A DNA stretch of 64,000 nucleotides from Chiua virens. Its lineage: Eukaryota > Basidiomycota > Agaricomycetes > Boletales > Boletaceae. How positions within the stretch are numbered: position 1 is the stretch's first letter; each line of letters starts with the position of its first letter. A model generated the notes under the pieces. That model saw nothing but the letters and a program-made list of their open reading frames with translations. It did no database searches and had not been told where the DNA came from. Positions 32,295-42,926 of the stretch are shown here, in pieces. Made by a program: the position numbers and the translations under genes. The stretch covers positions 248,001-312,000 of the forward strand of contig JAHNUO010000010.1 of assembly GCA_019787685.1 (NCBI GenBank), written 5' to 3'.

Positions 32295-32607
32295 TGTCAG
32301 AACTCTAATTCTATTTCCTTTTCTTCATTTCATATTCGTACTACCCCGAACCCTCCAGAATGATCACACGTCATTGCTTATACATTTCGTAGAATAGCAG
32401 AGAACGTTCACGAATGATTGCGACATACTGATGTCATACCCTTTTCCATTTATTCCTTTACATAGAAATTCCTTCTATATTATCCTGGTCCGTGCCAACT
32501 TTCTCTAACGTATATAAGTAGCGTAGTTTTCTGTATCGTTTCCTTAGTCTTGAAATCTTAAGCACTTCGCTTCTGATATTGGGACTGATCCTTATAAGTT
32601 TCTCACA
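32295..32607 (+). repeat. 3' LTR of the gypsy element (313 bp)
   Basis: By eye it is identical to the 5' LTR except for one missing T near its start. It is preceded by the polypurine tract at 32283-32294 and followed by the CCTGA target duplication. Confidence 0.9.
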
Positions 32608-32612
32608 CCTGA

Positions 32613-34440
32613 AGCCGACTGCAATGCCTCCGTTGCCGCAAAGCGACTTTTTCTCGTCATCTTCCCAGAGAACCGAACCAAACCTGCTATGTATTGAGTT
32701 CCGAGCATCCTCTACCCAGACGAGTGCGAATGCTCCAGAAAAATCCCAAACCAAATGGCACGACACGGACTCAAACTTATGGTTTTCCATCGCCTTTGGT
32801 CCATGTTGCTAACACCATGCGTTGTTCGGCCCAGCCTTGACTTACGACCCCATGAGGTTGAGAACCACTAAATATGCACAAAAAAAAAGAGGATAGAAGG
32901 TAGTGCGAGGAAATTTAGAGTAACTTTTTTTTTCCTTCTTCGATGCCGCACAAGAGCTGCCGGTCGCTGACACCAACAGCATGCCGAAACTCTCTACATC
33001 TTGTACGGCTAATCTGACTGAGAGTTTGTTTCAGAAGGAGGTAACGAGGTGACACGCGATACCACTCACCAACCCTCCACCGTTATTGGCTCCACGACGG
33101 CCAAACCCCGTATCATCATCATGTCGAAGTATGGTTCGGCCCGTTCGGGGCTACGATGATGCACTTTTTTTCTTTGTGGCAATCCTCATTCCGCCCCGCT
33201 TTCAGGCACTAACGCCAACCAAGCTCACGAAGGAATAGTCTCCCTCGATATCCCAATAAACACGTGTCAGAGGCGAGTCCAAGTTGAAGGGAACAACCAA
33301 CCCTGTCTTTGCCGACAGTGGGTGCCATCCCCTTATGCGGTCCAGAATGGGATACTGATGACGACGACGATAGTAGAACAACCCATCAAGAAGGCTTGGT
33401 CTCGTGGGGGAATATACCGGTCCGACGTCCAATTCCTATTATTCAAGGTCCAATGGTCAGAATGTGCGCTGTAGCCATATCTCGCCTATACATAGGTCTT
33501 GTTTCTCCCTCGACTTTATTGTGTTCCTGGATTCTCATCTCAGAGCCAGCGTTCAAGTTTCCACGCAGGCACGGGTGTTCGAGGGAACGAGAAACGGCAC
33601 GAACCGCACTTACATGCTGGCAGAACCCTCTAAGCTCTCGTGTTGTCGCAAGCAATGATCTCTTTGTGCCATCCTATGTGCCACGTTTTGCTTTGTTTCC
33701 TCGTCCGTTGGCCGACGAGGTTGCCCCCAAAGGGACAAAGAGTGCCTTGGAGCGGTATATACCCTGTACATATCAATTTCTACTCTCCTCAGATATAGTT
33801 AAGACGGACGTCTCGGGTGTCATAATGCCTAAGGCATCACTGGTCCCGACGGTATGCATTATGAGTGTGTCGACTGTACCCTGTACATATCAATTTCTAC
33901 TCTCCTCAGATACAGTTAAGACGGACACACAACTTGAGGCGGATGAATATACTTCTCCAACCTTACAAAGCACCTCTGCGCGTCGTATTGATCGTCCGGG
34001 TCGTCATAGGAAACGTTCAGGACGCGCCGAATCGTAATCCTACCGTAATTCGGTAAGCACCACCAAACTTGAAATGCTGGGAGACTGAATGGTGGGGCTC
34101 TCTGGTACTTCAATGCAAGTGGGTGACAGGATATCTTCTATTGAAGTTCTTGCTAAGGATTGTGTGCGGAAAAAGCCACTAGTACAAACTTTTGCTTGAA
34201 AGTTACAAAACATATCAAGCCAGTGATTCAAGATCAAAATGAAGACAATGAAAGAATAATGCCAATGATCTTCTTACTGGGACAGCTGGGAATAGCATGA
34301 TGCATGTCCCCGAGTGCCAATAGTAGCAAACTTGTGTGATTACCCTTCAAATCCTTTTGGGCCACTTTGGAAACTGAGACAGACACTACGATTTTGAACA
34401 TACTGTACAACAAAACAGAACAAACACATAAAAGTCATAC
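32613..34440. other. Unassigned region with a 49-bp direct repeat
   Basis: No domain is recognised on either strand. A minus-strand frame just right of the gypsy element (from ATG 32790) reads through the insertion site, so the element may have split a small gene. Minus frames at 33432-33202 and 34113-33916 are open for 60-75 codons but show nothing familiar. Runs of A and T occur near 32880 and 32930. A 49-bp direct repeat is listed separately. Confidence 0.4.
33761..33926 (+). repeat. Spaced direct repeat, two 49-bp units
   Basis: Units at 33761-33809 and 33878-33926 (starting ACCCTGTACATATC) differ at one base and are 117 bp apart start to start. They lie in unassigned sequence. The origin could be a small tandem duplication with diverged spacer, or duplicated exon ends. 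Confidence 0.7.
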
Positions 34441-34450
34441 AATACATCCT

Positions 34451-36747
34451 TCACGCGTCGTACACGACCCTCGCGCCCACCCACGGGTACGGGTAATTAT
34501 GCTGATAAAAGTTCCTCACCGTCCGCCTCGTCGCAAGCCTCGGCATCGTCGCATACGACCCCCCAAGCACCACCTGATGCTTCTCGTCAAAAAAGTCGGT
34601 CGAATACCCGGGAAAATGTGTCGTCGGGAACAACCCCTCATGATTGGCCAATAGCGTCGACGTCCACTCCCAAATCCCACCGTTGGTACCCTTCCCAGGA
34701 CCCGTCGTTGCGCTGCAAGGCGGTGCGGTCAGTAACGGAACGGACACGACAAACGGCGCACAAGGCGGGACTCACGGAACGGGATGCCAGTGCCGAAACC
34801 CGACATTGGCACCACCCTCATGGCCGACGTCGTACGTGTCCAAAAAGAGGCGGAGCTCAGCCTCCGTCGGGAGACGTCCACCCTTGCCCCGTGCGTATGC
34901 CAGCAAGCCGTCGTACGACGTCAACACGGGCCAGTGTTTCGCCACGTCCATCGGTACGGGGCCGTACAGTGTGCGTACCTGTGCCTCGCGTCAGTCCCGC
35001 AAACCCATCGAACCGACACAGGACCCACCTGAACCCCCGCTTCGCTCACCACCCAGCTCGGCGGCATCTCCACCCCACCTGCCTCCCTAGCGGCCTCCCA
35101 AAACGCGAGGTACTCCTCGTTGGTGACAGGGCGCCACGACACCTGCACGCGCCCCACCTCCACCGTCCTTGCAGGGCTCTCGTTGTCCCACCCAAATACA
35201 TGCCCCTCGACAAGGTGCGCTGCCTCGGGCTTTGCATCGTCCCCCTCGCAGTCGTCGTGGCCCAACGTGACCACCGCCGGGCCGAGCGCCACCGTGGGCT
35301 CGGGCGGGGCGCAGACGCTCGCGTCCCACGCCGCACCAAGCGCCGTCCACGGCGGGGGCGCGAATCCGGGTGGAGGGAGCGTGCCTGTGCCCGCGCGCTG
35401 GATGAGCATGTACAAGAGAGTCTGTAGGGGGAACGTGAGCGGCTACACGGGCAGGGGCAGGGAGAGGCTCACCTCGACGTGCCACCCCTCGTGCTCGAGC
35501 GTCATCGCCAGCATCCGCGCGACGTGACGAGTGAGTGTCCGTCGTCCAGCCGCGACGTCATCATAAAACCGTATTAGGCGTGCACGCACGCGGTCACGGA
35601 ACGCGAGGATTCTCGCGAGGGTCGGCCAGTCTTCGTCTTTATCGGGGACCTCCGAGTGACGCTGTCCAACATCAATAACCGGTTCATCGCGCATACAAAG
35701 GACCTACATGACAATGATCCGGATCGTCCACGTGGGGATCGATACCCCGCTAGCACGACATCAGCACACATTCACCCAAGCCGCCAACACGCTCACCTCG
35801 AAGATCAGCGTATATTGTTTCGGCTCCGTGTTCGGCTCGTTCAACGCCTTGCTCATCAACATATCCAAGAACCTACCATCCACGTCAGCACGTCCTTATC
35901 ATAGACGACGGAGACACTCACGTTGGGATGTGACCAATGTAAAAGAGACACTTGTGTCTCAGATCGATCGGCTTTTGGTGCAACATATCCCTCGGGATCA
36001 TACCCAAGGTGACGAGATCCCATGCGGCCCAGAGTGCACGCCAGTCCTCTGGCGTGGGGACACCGAACGGGGCTACCGCAGGTAACGAGGGGAACGACAC
36101 CTGGGGTCGCTCGAGGAGGTAAAGCGTGGCACGACCCCCACCCAATGTGGGCGACACCGTGTCCGCGCCATAGGAAACAGAAAAGACGACACGAAGACCA
36201 CTCGTTGAAAAGATGTGGAGCGCATCAGCGGGGGTCGTCTATCGTGTGACATTCGACGTCAGTATCGACCTTGCGGATCACGGGCAATGCATGCCACTCA
36301 CCATGACGACGTCCTTGTCATGCGACTTCACGAATTCGTCGACAGAGGACGCTTGTGCAAGTGGTGACGGTGTACCGTCAACGAGGTAAAACGAACCAGC
36401 TACAGACGTGTCAGAACGTCGCGGGGTATGCGACGGGAGGTGTTACCTTCGAGGACTTTTGACCACGACTTGTCCGCCGTACAGGCATCGGGCAGGGTCT
36501 CACCAAGGCGCACAAGTGCTGCCTCGACGTCGTTCAACTCGAACGGCGCCTCGTGTGCGACAAACAAGAGAACGCGGTCGGCATAACCCTTGTCGAGCTT
36601 GGACGCAAACGTCTCGAGGGCGCCAGGATTGATAAAATGCGGCGGGAGAAGATAGAGCTTAGAGGGCGGAAATTCAGAGGAAGGCGTGCTAGCGCCAGAC
36701 AGCTCAGAATCAGAAACACTGGAAGTAGCAATGGAGGGTGCAGACAT
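34451..36747 (-). CDS. DinB / FGE-sulfatase protein, Egt1/EgtB-like sulfoxide synthase type
   Basis: At least eight exons on the minus strand join in frame across short introns (for example GTAACA...TGTAG near 36445-36399, GTGAGT...ATAG near 36303, and GTGAGC...CCTACAG near 35466). A DinB-like iron-binding part has MLHQKPIDLRHKCLFYIGHI and LEHEGWHVE (HX3H). A formylglycine-generating/sulfatase-modifying part follows, with SWRPVTNEEYLAFWEAA, GGRLPTEAELRLF, NGGIWEWTST, VVLGGSYAT and GARVVYDA at the end. This is the domain pair of ergothioneine synthase (EgtB, C-terminal half of fungal Egt1), which oxidatively joins cysteine to hercynine. The N-terminal 130-200 residues (LYLLPPHFINPGALETFASK) do not look like the EgtD methyltransferase that fungal Egt1 carries, so the substrate is uncertain. 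All parts seen are intact. Confidence 0.75.
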
Positions 36748-36791
36748 GCTGAAAGAATGGCAGATTGAGATGGAAAGGCGCAAAAAATGCA

Positions 36792-36800
36792 CTTTTATAG
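36792..36800 (-). promoter_or_regulatory. TATA box of the DinB/FGE gene
   Basis: TATAAAAG on the minus strand lies about 45 nt before the ATG at 36747 (MSAPSIATSS). It favours this start over an upstream in-frame ATG at 36825. Confidence 0.5.
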
Positions 36801-37741
36801 GGCAACGAGCGACACACGTAAACAATATAAAAACACGTCAACGATCCGAACAAGATGTCACTTCTGGAACCACGGGAATTGGTGAGACCGGGTCTCGAGA
36901 AGGAAAACGCGCTAGAAGGGGTAGGACCTTACTAAACTCTAGTTGGGGAAAGGGGGTACAGAAGTAGTAATGCGGAGAACTCACGCGAAAAAGCGTAAAA
37001 CGGCGGAGATTAGGGAACTTTGAAGTCACATCATGACTCGGGTCGAATCGGATGGGGCCGATGGGCGTCGCCAAGAATAAGCGGACTGTGAATCATCCAG
37101 TGGCGGCCACGACTAAGACAGCAGGGGTATGGGATTATGAATGGGGATACCCTTCGCGAGGACGGCGCCCTACACCAATATGCAGAGTGATACAAAATAA
37201 GCCCGCGAGTGTGCGACCAGTGTTGAACCTAGAGGAAGTAATAGAACGAAGAATGGACAATGATTACTTGGTGAGTCGATGCATTGAAAGAACCGTGTCA
37301 TGAGTAGCAGCACGTTTCCCTGGAATCGGTCGAGAGGCGGCGCAATGGGTTCGACGCTCGAAGTTGCATGGAGAATCACACCGTTTGGATGGACGAGAGG
37401 ATGAAAAGTGTAAGATTGATTGTATTCTCGAACTGAGTCTTATATATTTGGCTGCTCCATGGCGTGCTACAGACTCGCTATGGCGTGATTGCTTCGCATC
37501 ACGTGGTGGACTGAATGTAAACCTATGTCGTAAAGAGTCTTTCCACGTCACTTGGTCCGTATTCTCTTGAATCTGGGAACGTTCCCAGTTTGCTATAATT
37601 CTGTCTACACAACTCTGATCCGCATTCTACCGAAACTGACGTGTCTGTGGTCTAAATAATCACACAATATACACATACATATAATCTGTGCGTACACTTC
37701 TGACGAGTCGACACTCACACGAGTCGTGGTCGCGGCTCATC
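36801..37741. other. Intergenic, no gene seen
   Basis: Frames up to about 95 codons overlap on both strands, none with a recognisable motif or intron structure. It probably holds the promoter of the DinB/FGE gene and the 3' region of the deaminase gene. Confidence 0.5.
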
Positions 37742-39016
37742 TCATTCCATACTTCCGACTTGCGCCCCTTCTTCACCCTTCTTCTCGAGCTCCTCCTTGG
37801 TTTTTTCGACCTGCTCTTGGACGTATTCGATCGACTTGAAGTATTTAACCGTCTTGACGTGCAGTTCTAGGTGCAAGGTCAGCACTAACACCGTAGATCT
37901 GATCTGTCCACGTTTACCTGAAGTGGCATCTTCATCAACGACGATCAATGCCCAGGAGTGGAGTTGAAGTGCAGAAAGTGTCCACTATCACCCTGGTTAG
38001 CCTATTTTATCCCTGCAACGAAAGCGCTCACCAAATGGTTCACACCCTCCTCTAATCAACCCAAATCCACACAGACGCTATCAGTATCCATGCTTCGTGC
38101 ACATACAACGACACGCACCGATCGCTTTGCTCAGCGCAAGACTCTTGCGTAGACCAGTGACGACGACGACGACTTCGCGTGAGTCCAACACGGTCGCGAC
38201 ACCGACGGTGAGTGCCATCCGGGGTACCTTGGAGACATCATTGTCAAAGAAGCGTGCGTTGGCGAGGATGGTGTCGTAGGCGAGCGTTTTGATGCGCGTG
38301 CGGGAAGAGAGCGAGGAGCCTGTGGAAGCGATAAGATGACGGTGTCGTCATGACGTCATCTAGCAAGACTGGAACACACCAGGTTCGTTGAAGGCAATGT
38401 GCCCGTCCTCGCCGATACCGCCGAGGAAGAGCTCGATGCCGCCGTACGACTTGATGGTAGCCTCGTACGCGTTGCATTCCGCGACGAGGTCGGGTGCGTT
38501 GCCGTTGAGGATGTGCACTTGGGATGGCGGTATATCGACTAGGACAGCGTGAGGGCAGAATGGTGGCGGAGATGAACCTCGTACCATGTGAGAAGAACTC
38601 GCGGAACATGAAGGTGTGATAGGACTCGGAATGATCCCTTGGGAGGCCGACGTATTCAGTCCATATTGAAGGTGACGACATGTTTGAAGCTGGCACGTCG
38701 TGTCAGGCGCGTCTAAGAGATAAGCGAGCGACGTACGACAGCTTTCCCTCCTTGACGAGCTTGATGAGTACCTTGTAGGTAGGGATTGGCGATGAGCCTG
38801 TAGGAAGACCGAGGACGAATGGCTTGTCGGCGGTGGGTGCAAAGTCGTTTATGCTGCAGAAGAGGTGAGGACGAGTTGTATCAACAGGGGGAATTCAGAC
38901 CGCTTTGCAATATAACTGGCGATGTAGTCACCGACGGCGGTGGGGTCGTCGCGGATGATGAGACCTGGAGTATACCGTCAGACGCGACCAGGATGGACAC
39001 CAACACGCTCACGCAT
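37742..39016 (-). CDS. NAG1: Glucosamine-6-phosphate deaminase (NAG1-like), one frameshifting base
   Basis: The enzyme turns glucosamine-6-phosphate into fructose-6-phosphate and ammonia in N-acetylglucosamine use. The first coding exon is only ATGC (39016-39013), followed by introns 39012-38965 and 38900-38854. Splicing gives [18 protein letters not shown] and [18 protein letters not shown]. Then come [13 protein letters not shown] (phosphate loop), [41 protein letters not shown] (active site), SLALSKAI, and the C-terminal [13 protein letters not shown] with a charged tail. The protein spans about eight exons and would be close to the usual length. Just after NMD, one extra T near 38660 puts a TGA in frame where the family has DEYVGL. 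This is either a real inactivation or a base-calling error. Confidence 0.8.
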
Positions 39017-39947
39017 AGTCGTATGGAGGGGGTCAAGAACTGAGTGATCTGATTGAGCATGGCACGTAATAACCCGGGGAATGACACGCACGCTCGCACT
39101 CCGATTGGCTCGCATGCACATGGTCACGCCTTCCTTATCGATACAATGTTCTCCTCCATCCAATTATATCAGTCTTATCGCACTCGTCTCGGCTCCGGTG
39201 CAGTGAATAATGCTGAGCGGTGCTCATCAACATTCAGCGGGAGTAGAACCAGCGGCAAGAGTCGACCAGAAATGTGATTCATGACAGGTACCCGTCATCA
39301 GGGTGTACTTGCCCCGCCCTTTCGACGTACATGTACATGTGAACGATCGGACTGTCCAGTTTTGCGATCGTCACATCTCTCGCTATCTCCGAGTCGGAGA
39401 CTGCAAGAAGTTCAACCATCGCGAATGCCCATCATGATCTCGAAAGGAACCCCTGCTTGGCAAATATGGTTCCCTGTGCGATCATGCTGCCCCATATGTG
39501 TCGAACAGCATGCGGATGTCGATGTGGCCCGACCACATGCCAACCGTGCACGCATGGCATCTGAAATCAGAAGAGAGGCACCTCTGCCCGCGTGCCAACC
39601 GGTCGCATGTTCGAGCGCACGGTTCGTGCGGTGCCTGGTTCCGGTGGGCGGTAGATATGACGCCTCTTGACCGTCATTATATCAACGAGGTTGATTGGCT
39701 TTATTGTTGTTATTGCTGGTTGACCAGTACTGGAATGGCATCGGCGAGGATTAACACTGTTACTCAACAGCGGATCGTGCATCATGCATAATCGATCAGG
39801 TGTGCGTGTCGCATCATGCCGGCATGCTGATCCTATGATTCCTATCGCATCACATATTCGTGTAGATGCGACGCTCACGTTCGTCGACTCGGACGGATCA
39901 TGCACTCCAGGCCCGGGGCCCATATCAGTGCGCCTCGAAGCCCTACA
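39017..39947. other. Intergenic upstream of the deaminase gene, no gene seen
   Basis: Only overlapping short frames without family features. No TATA box is obvious next to the deaminase start. Confidence 0.45.
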
Positions 39948-40491
39948 CACAATCACGCTTCAAGTACAGGGTAAAACACGTAATACATCAGTGATCCATC
40001 AGACGATGTCCTGGATCCGAAGCAGAACTCGAATTCGCCTCGAGCCGCCTGCATCAACATTCGATCAACACCTTGTAACGTACATAGTACTCATTCGGCC
40101 CACTAACATCGTCACGACTCACGCATTGATTTGTCTGCTAGCCGTCTACGGAGCAGGAAGGTGTCACTTTGAATTTCAAGGAAACATCAAGCTTGGTGTT
40201 CGTGCAGCGACTTGCCGGTAAGTTCTACTAACCGACCCACAACCACGCTTCCAAGTACAGGGTAAAACACGTAATATATCAGTGATCCATCAGACGATGT
40301 CTTGGATTCGAAGCAGAACTCGAACTCGCCTCGAACCACTTGCCTCATGCCTGCATCAACATTCGATCAACTCCTTGTAACGTACATAGTATTCATTCGG
40401 CCCACTAACATCGCCACTACTCACGCATTGAATTGTCTGCTAGACGTCTTGGTGTTCGTGCAGCGACTTGCCGGTAAGTTCCACTAACCGG
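39948..40491 (+). repeat. Tandem duplication, two adjoining units of 290 and 254 bp
   Basis: The first unit (39948-40237) and the second (40238-40491) share start (CACAAYCACGCTT), middle (GTGATCCATCAGACGATGTC, CGTACATAGTA) and end (GCAGCGACTTGCCGGTAAGT). The second unit lacks about 45 bp near its end and has a small insertion (TTGCCTCATGCC) in the middle. Differences are mostly transitions. The units abut with no spacer. No reading frame is shared, so it is probably non-coding. Confidence 0.85.
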
Positions 40492-42926
40492 CGATCCCGA
40501 GATGAGCGTCTGATTCTGATCTAGAGACTCCGAATCAAGTCGCTTCCGTAGCGAGCGAGAGAATGTAGTTTTCTTGATTTGGGCATACATAGTACGTCAG
40601 CCTAATCTGAAACTCGACGGCCGAAACCTCTCTCCCTGCGTTCAAACAGGGGGTATATTGTACGCAGCGTGCGTTACTGTGTGGGAGTCGTGTCAATGAC
40701 AGACGACCAGGTTCTTGCATTGTCTGCGACGTCCTAAAGCATCGCGCGGGCCGTCCTCCAGCATCGACGCAAGCTTCTGCGAAGGTGGCTCAGAGCCAGA
40801 GCACAAAAGGTGAGCCAGTCTTACGTTGACACAAAAAACGGACATCGTCGCTGACGCCGCCTAACGTCCTTTCAAGAACTACATACCTGTCACAATGTCA
40901 AGGTCGAACCGGGAGCCCTCGACACGCAAAACGGAAAACGTGCCAGTGCCTCCGGTGCTGGTGGGAGATACTCACTCCTCATCCTATCGGAGCGTCGCAC
41001 TCTGACACGCACCGATTTCGAATCTGCGAAAAGAAACATCCCGGCGACGTGAGTCCCGCGACGCATCGATGCTTGATGACTTACATACATGGACGCCTTG
41101 CCGAAAACGATGCATCCCTGCTTCAACGCCCCCGAACAGATCTACCAGATGGAACTCGTCCAGACCGACGCGTTTGTCCACGCTCACGTCGCCGTGACGA
41201 CCAAGGACTCGGATCACGAGGACTGCCCACGCAGGTGCAAGACAGGAGACCGTGCGGTTCTATTGGGAGGTGTTTCATGCTGCTGTCGCATCGTTACAAG
41301 GTCTCGGACTTCCCTCGAGGGAGCGCACCACGCGAGACGGTAATTCAATTTGAAATTATGTGTCGAGTTTTGCTCTGGTTAAGGGTCAGGCCTCTCAGTT
41401 GAGCATGACCTCACAGCGGTCATCCCAACATGCCCACATGCGAGCGACACGGCCTCTTTGACCCACCTGTGTTCCAGTTTGGTCCTGCCAGTAGGCGCCT
41501 AGGTATTTCAAAGCCAATACACTAGCAAACGAGCTGTATAGGTCGAAAGAAAGAAAATGAAATATGTAAACAAGGTACCTTTTGTGCGTATATGCATGTC
41601 TTTCAAGTCGTTTGTACTTCGTACCACGTGGTGCTGTTCCATGAGCGTTGGATATGTTTCATTTTCCCGAATTCCGACTTACGTTCAGGACTGTAGATCG
41701 GGTCACTCGATCCGGACTGACCCATAAGATATCGGCAGAACGATGACCGATCGTAATTCGAGACAGAGGGTTGTCATGTTCACAAGGAGTTACGAACGCT
41801 CAACGGCGTGGATCTGTCTACTCAAGAAACACAGAAAGGAACCGTAAGATTGGTTACTGGCAATAAGCATTTAACTGCTGAGAAGGCTGTATCAGGAACA
41901 GAGCTGATCGGGCTTGGCATCTCAACGTGTTTCTTATCACGTCCGCATCAGCCTGAGCCTCCCACCCAATCCTGCAAAGTCAGATCGCCAGTCACCTTTT
42001 GTACTCGAACGCCTGAGATCTGGACCACTAGTGTCGATTCGTGCTCCAGGTGGGGTGTAATTACATCTCCTGGGATCCCCTTTTTTTGGTGCAAGTCTGT
42101 CTCGACTCCCGGTGTTGGATCCGCGTTTGATATTACAACTCGAAGTATTATATTGACGTACACGTATCTTAGCTCTGAAGCTTTTACGTTCAAGAAAGCA
42201 TGGTGGATAAGTTGAAGTTGCTGCGTGCCTGTGACGAAGAGCAGTGAAGGAGGAAAGATGAATTGTGCAACAAGGGGGAAGGCCTCCAAGCATGATTGAG
42301 TGGTGCGTCACATATAGCCTGAGATCTGGCAGCACTGGCAGTATCTCTCACCAGATCGACGTAATAGGTTCAGGAACTGGTTTCAAGTTGAAATGTTGAC
42401 ACAACCGAACTGCATATGGCTGATCAATGCACACTTGGTAAGTTTCAGCTAGAAGGTGTGCTTGGAAGTTATAATGCGTGTGATCTGATGTGTCGCCAGA
42501 AGTTTCAGACATGTTTGAAGCGGAGTCGCGGGGGATCTCCTAGTTCCAAATTCCAAATACGTTATCCCAACTGCCGTCTCAAGGCTGCTGCAACTCTACT
42601 TTGATTACTGTCAGGCACGTCACTGCAAGTATCTACCACTAGCATGGGATATAATCTCGTGACTTTTTGTCTCTCTGAAACTGACGGTGGGCGTCGACCG
42701 GATTGTGTTGTCATAGAAGACCGGAAGGAACCAGATCGTTGGTATTCACTGTGGAGATATGGTCGGCTGGTCTGATGATCCATGTGGGTTGTGGAGGCGT
42801 ATAAGTGCAAAACATGTGCGTGTTTCACGAATTTCTCCCAGCCATGGTGTCGATTAGCGCGGGCGGTGAGATGTGCGTTTGATTCGCGATCTTCTCTAGC
42901 CATCCTATTCTTATTCGCTCACTCAG
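40492..42926. other. Unassigned region
   Basis: Several frames of 80-135 codons overlap on both strands between 40890 and 41400 (a possible plus exon NVKVEPGALDTQNGKRASAS before a GTGAGT donor at 41048). Another lies on the minus strand at 42289-41948. None shows a domain I recognise, and no exon chain could be built with confidence. It may contain an unrecognised spliced gene. Confidence 0.35.

Larger units (their letters stand above)
25642..32607 (+). mobile_element. Ty3/gypsy chromodomain retrotransposon, full length (6966 bp)
   Basis: Direct LTRs (25642-25955 and 32295-32607) bound the element, and CCTGA is repeated at 25637-25641 and 32608-32612. The order gag, protease, RT, RNase H, integrase, chromodomain is that of fungal chromoviruses (Metaviridae). 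A purine tract (AGAAGGGGG) precedes the 3' LTR. No TGG-type tRNA primer site follows the 5' LTR, so priming may be of another kind. pol holds a frameshift in RT and stops near the chromodomain, so this copy cannot act alone, although the two LTRs differ by about one base. Confidence 0.95.

Noticed and set aside
34618..35427. 269-codon plus-strand frame opposite the DinB/FGE gene
   Set aside because: The GC-rich coding strand is the minus strand, where conserved motifs and intron joints are found; the plus frame has proline- and arginine-rich shadow composition.
40890..41402. Possible gene in overlapping frames on both strands
   Set aside because: No domain recognised and no consistent exon chain; left as unassigned.
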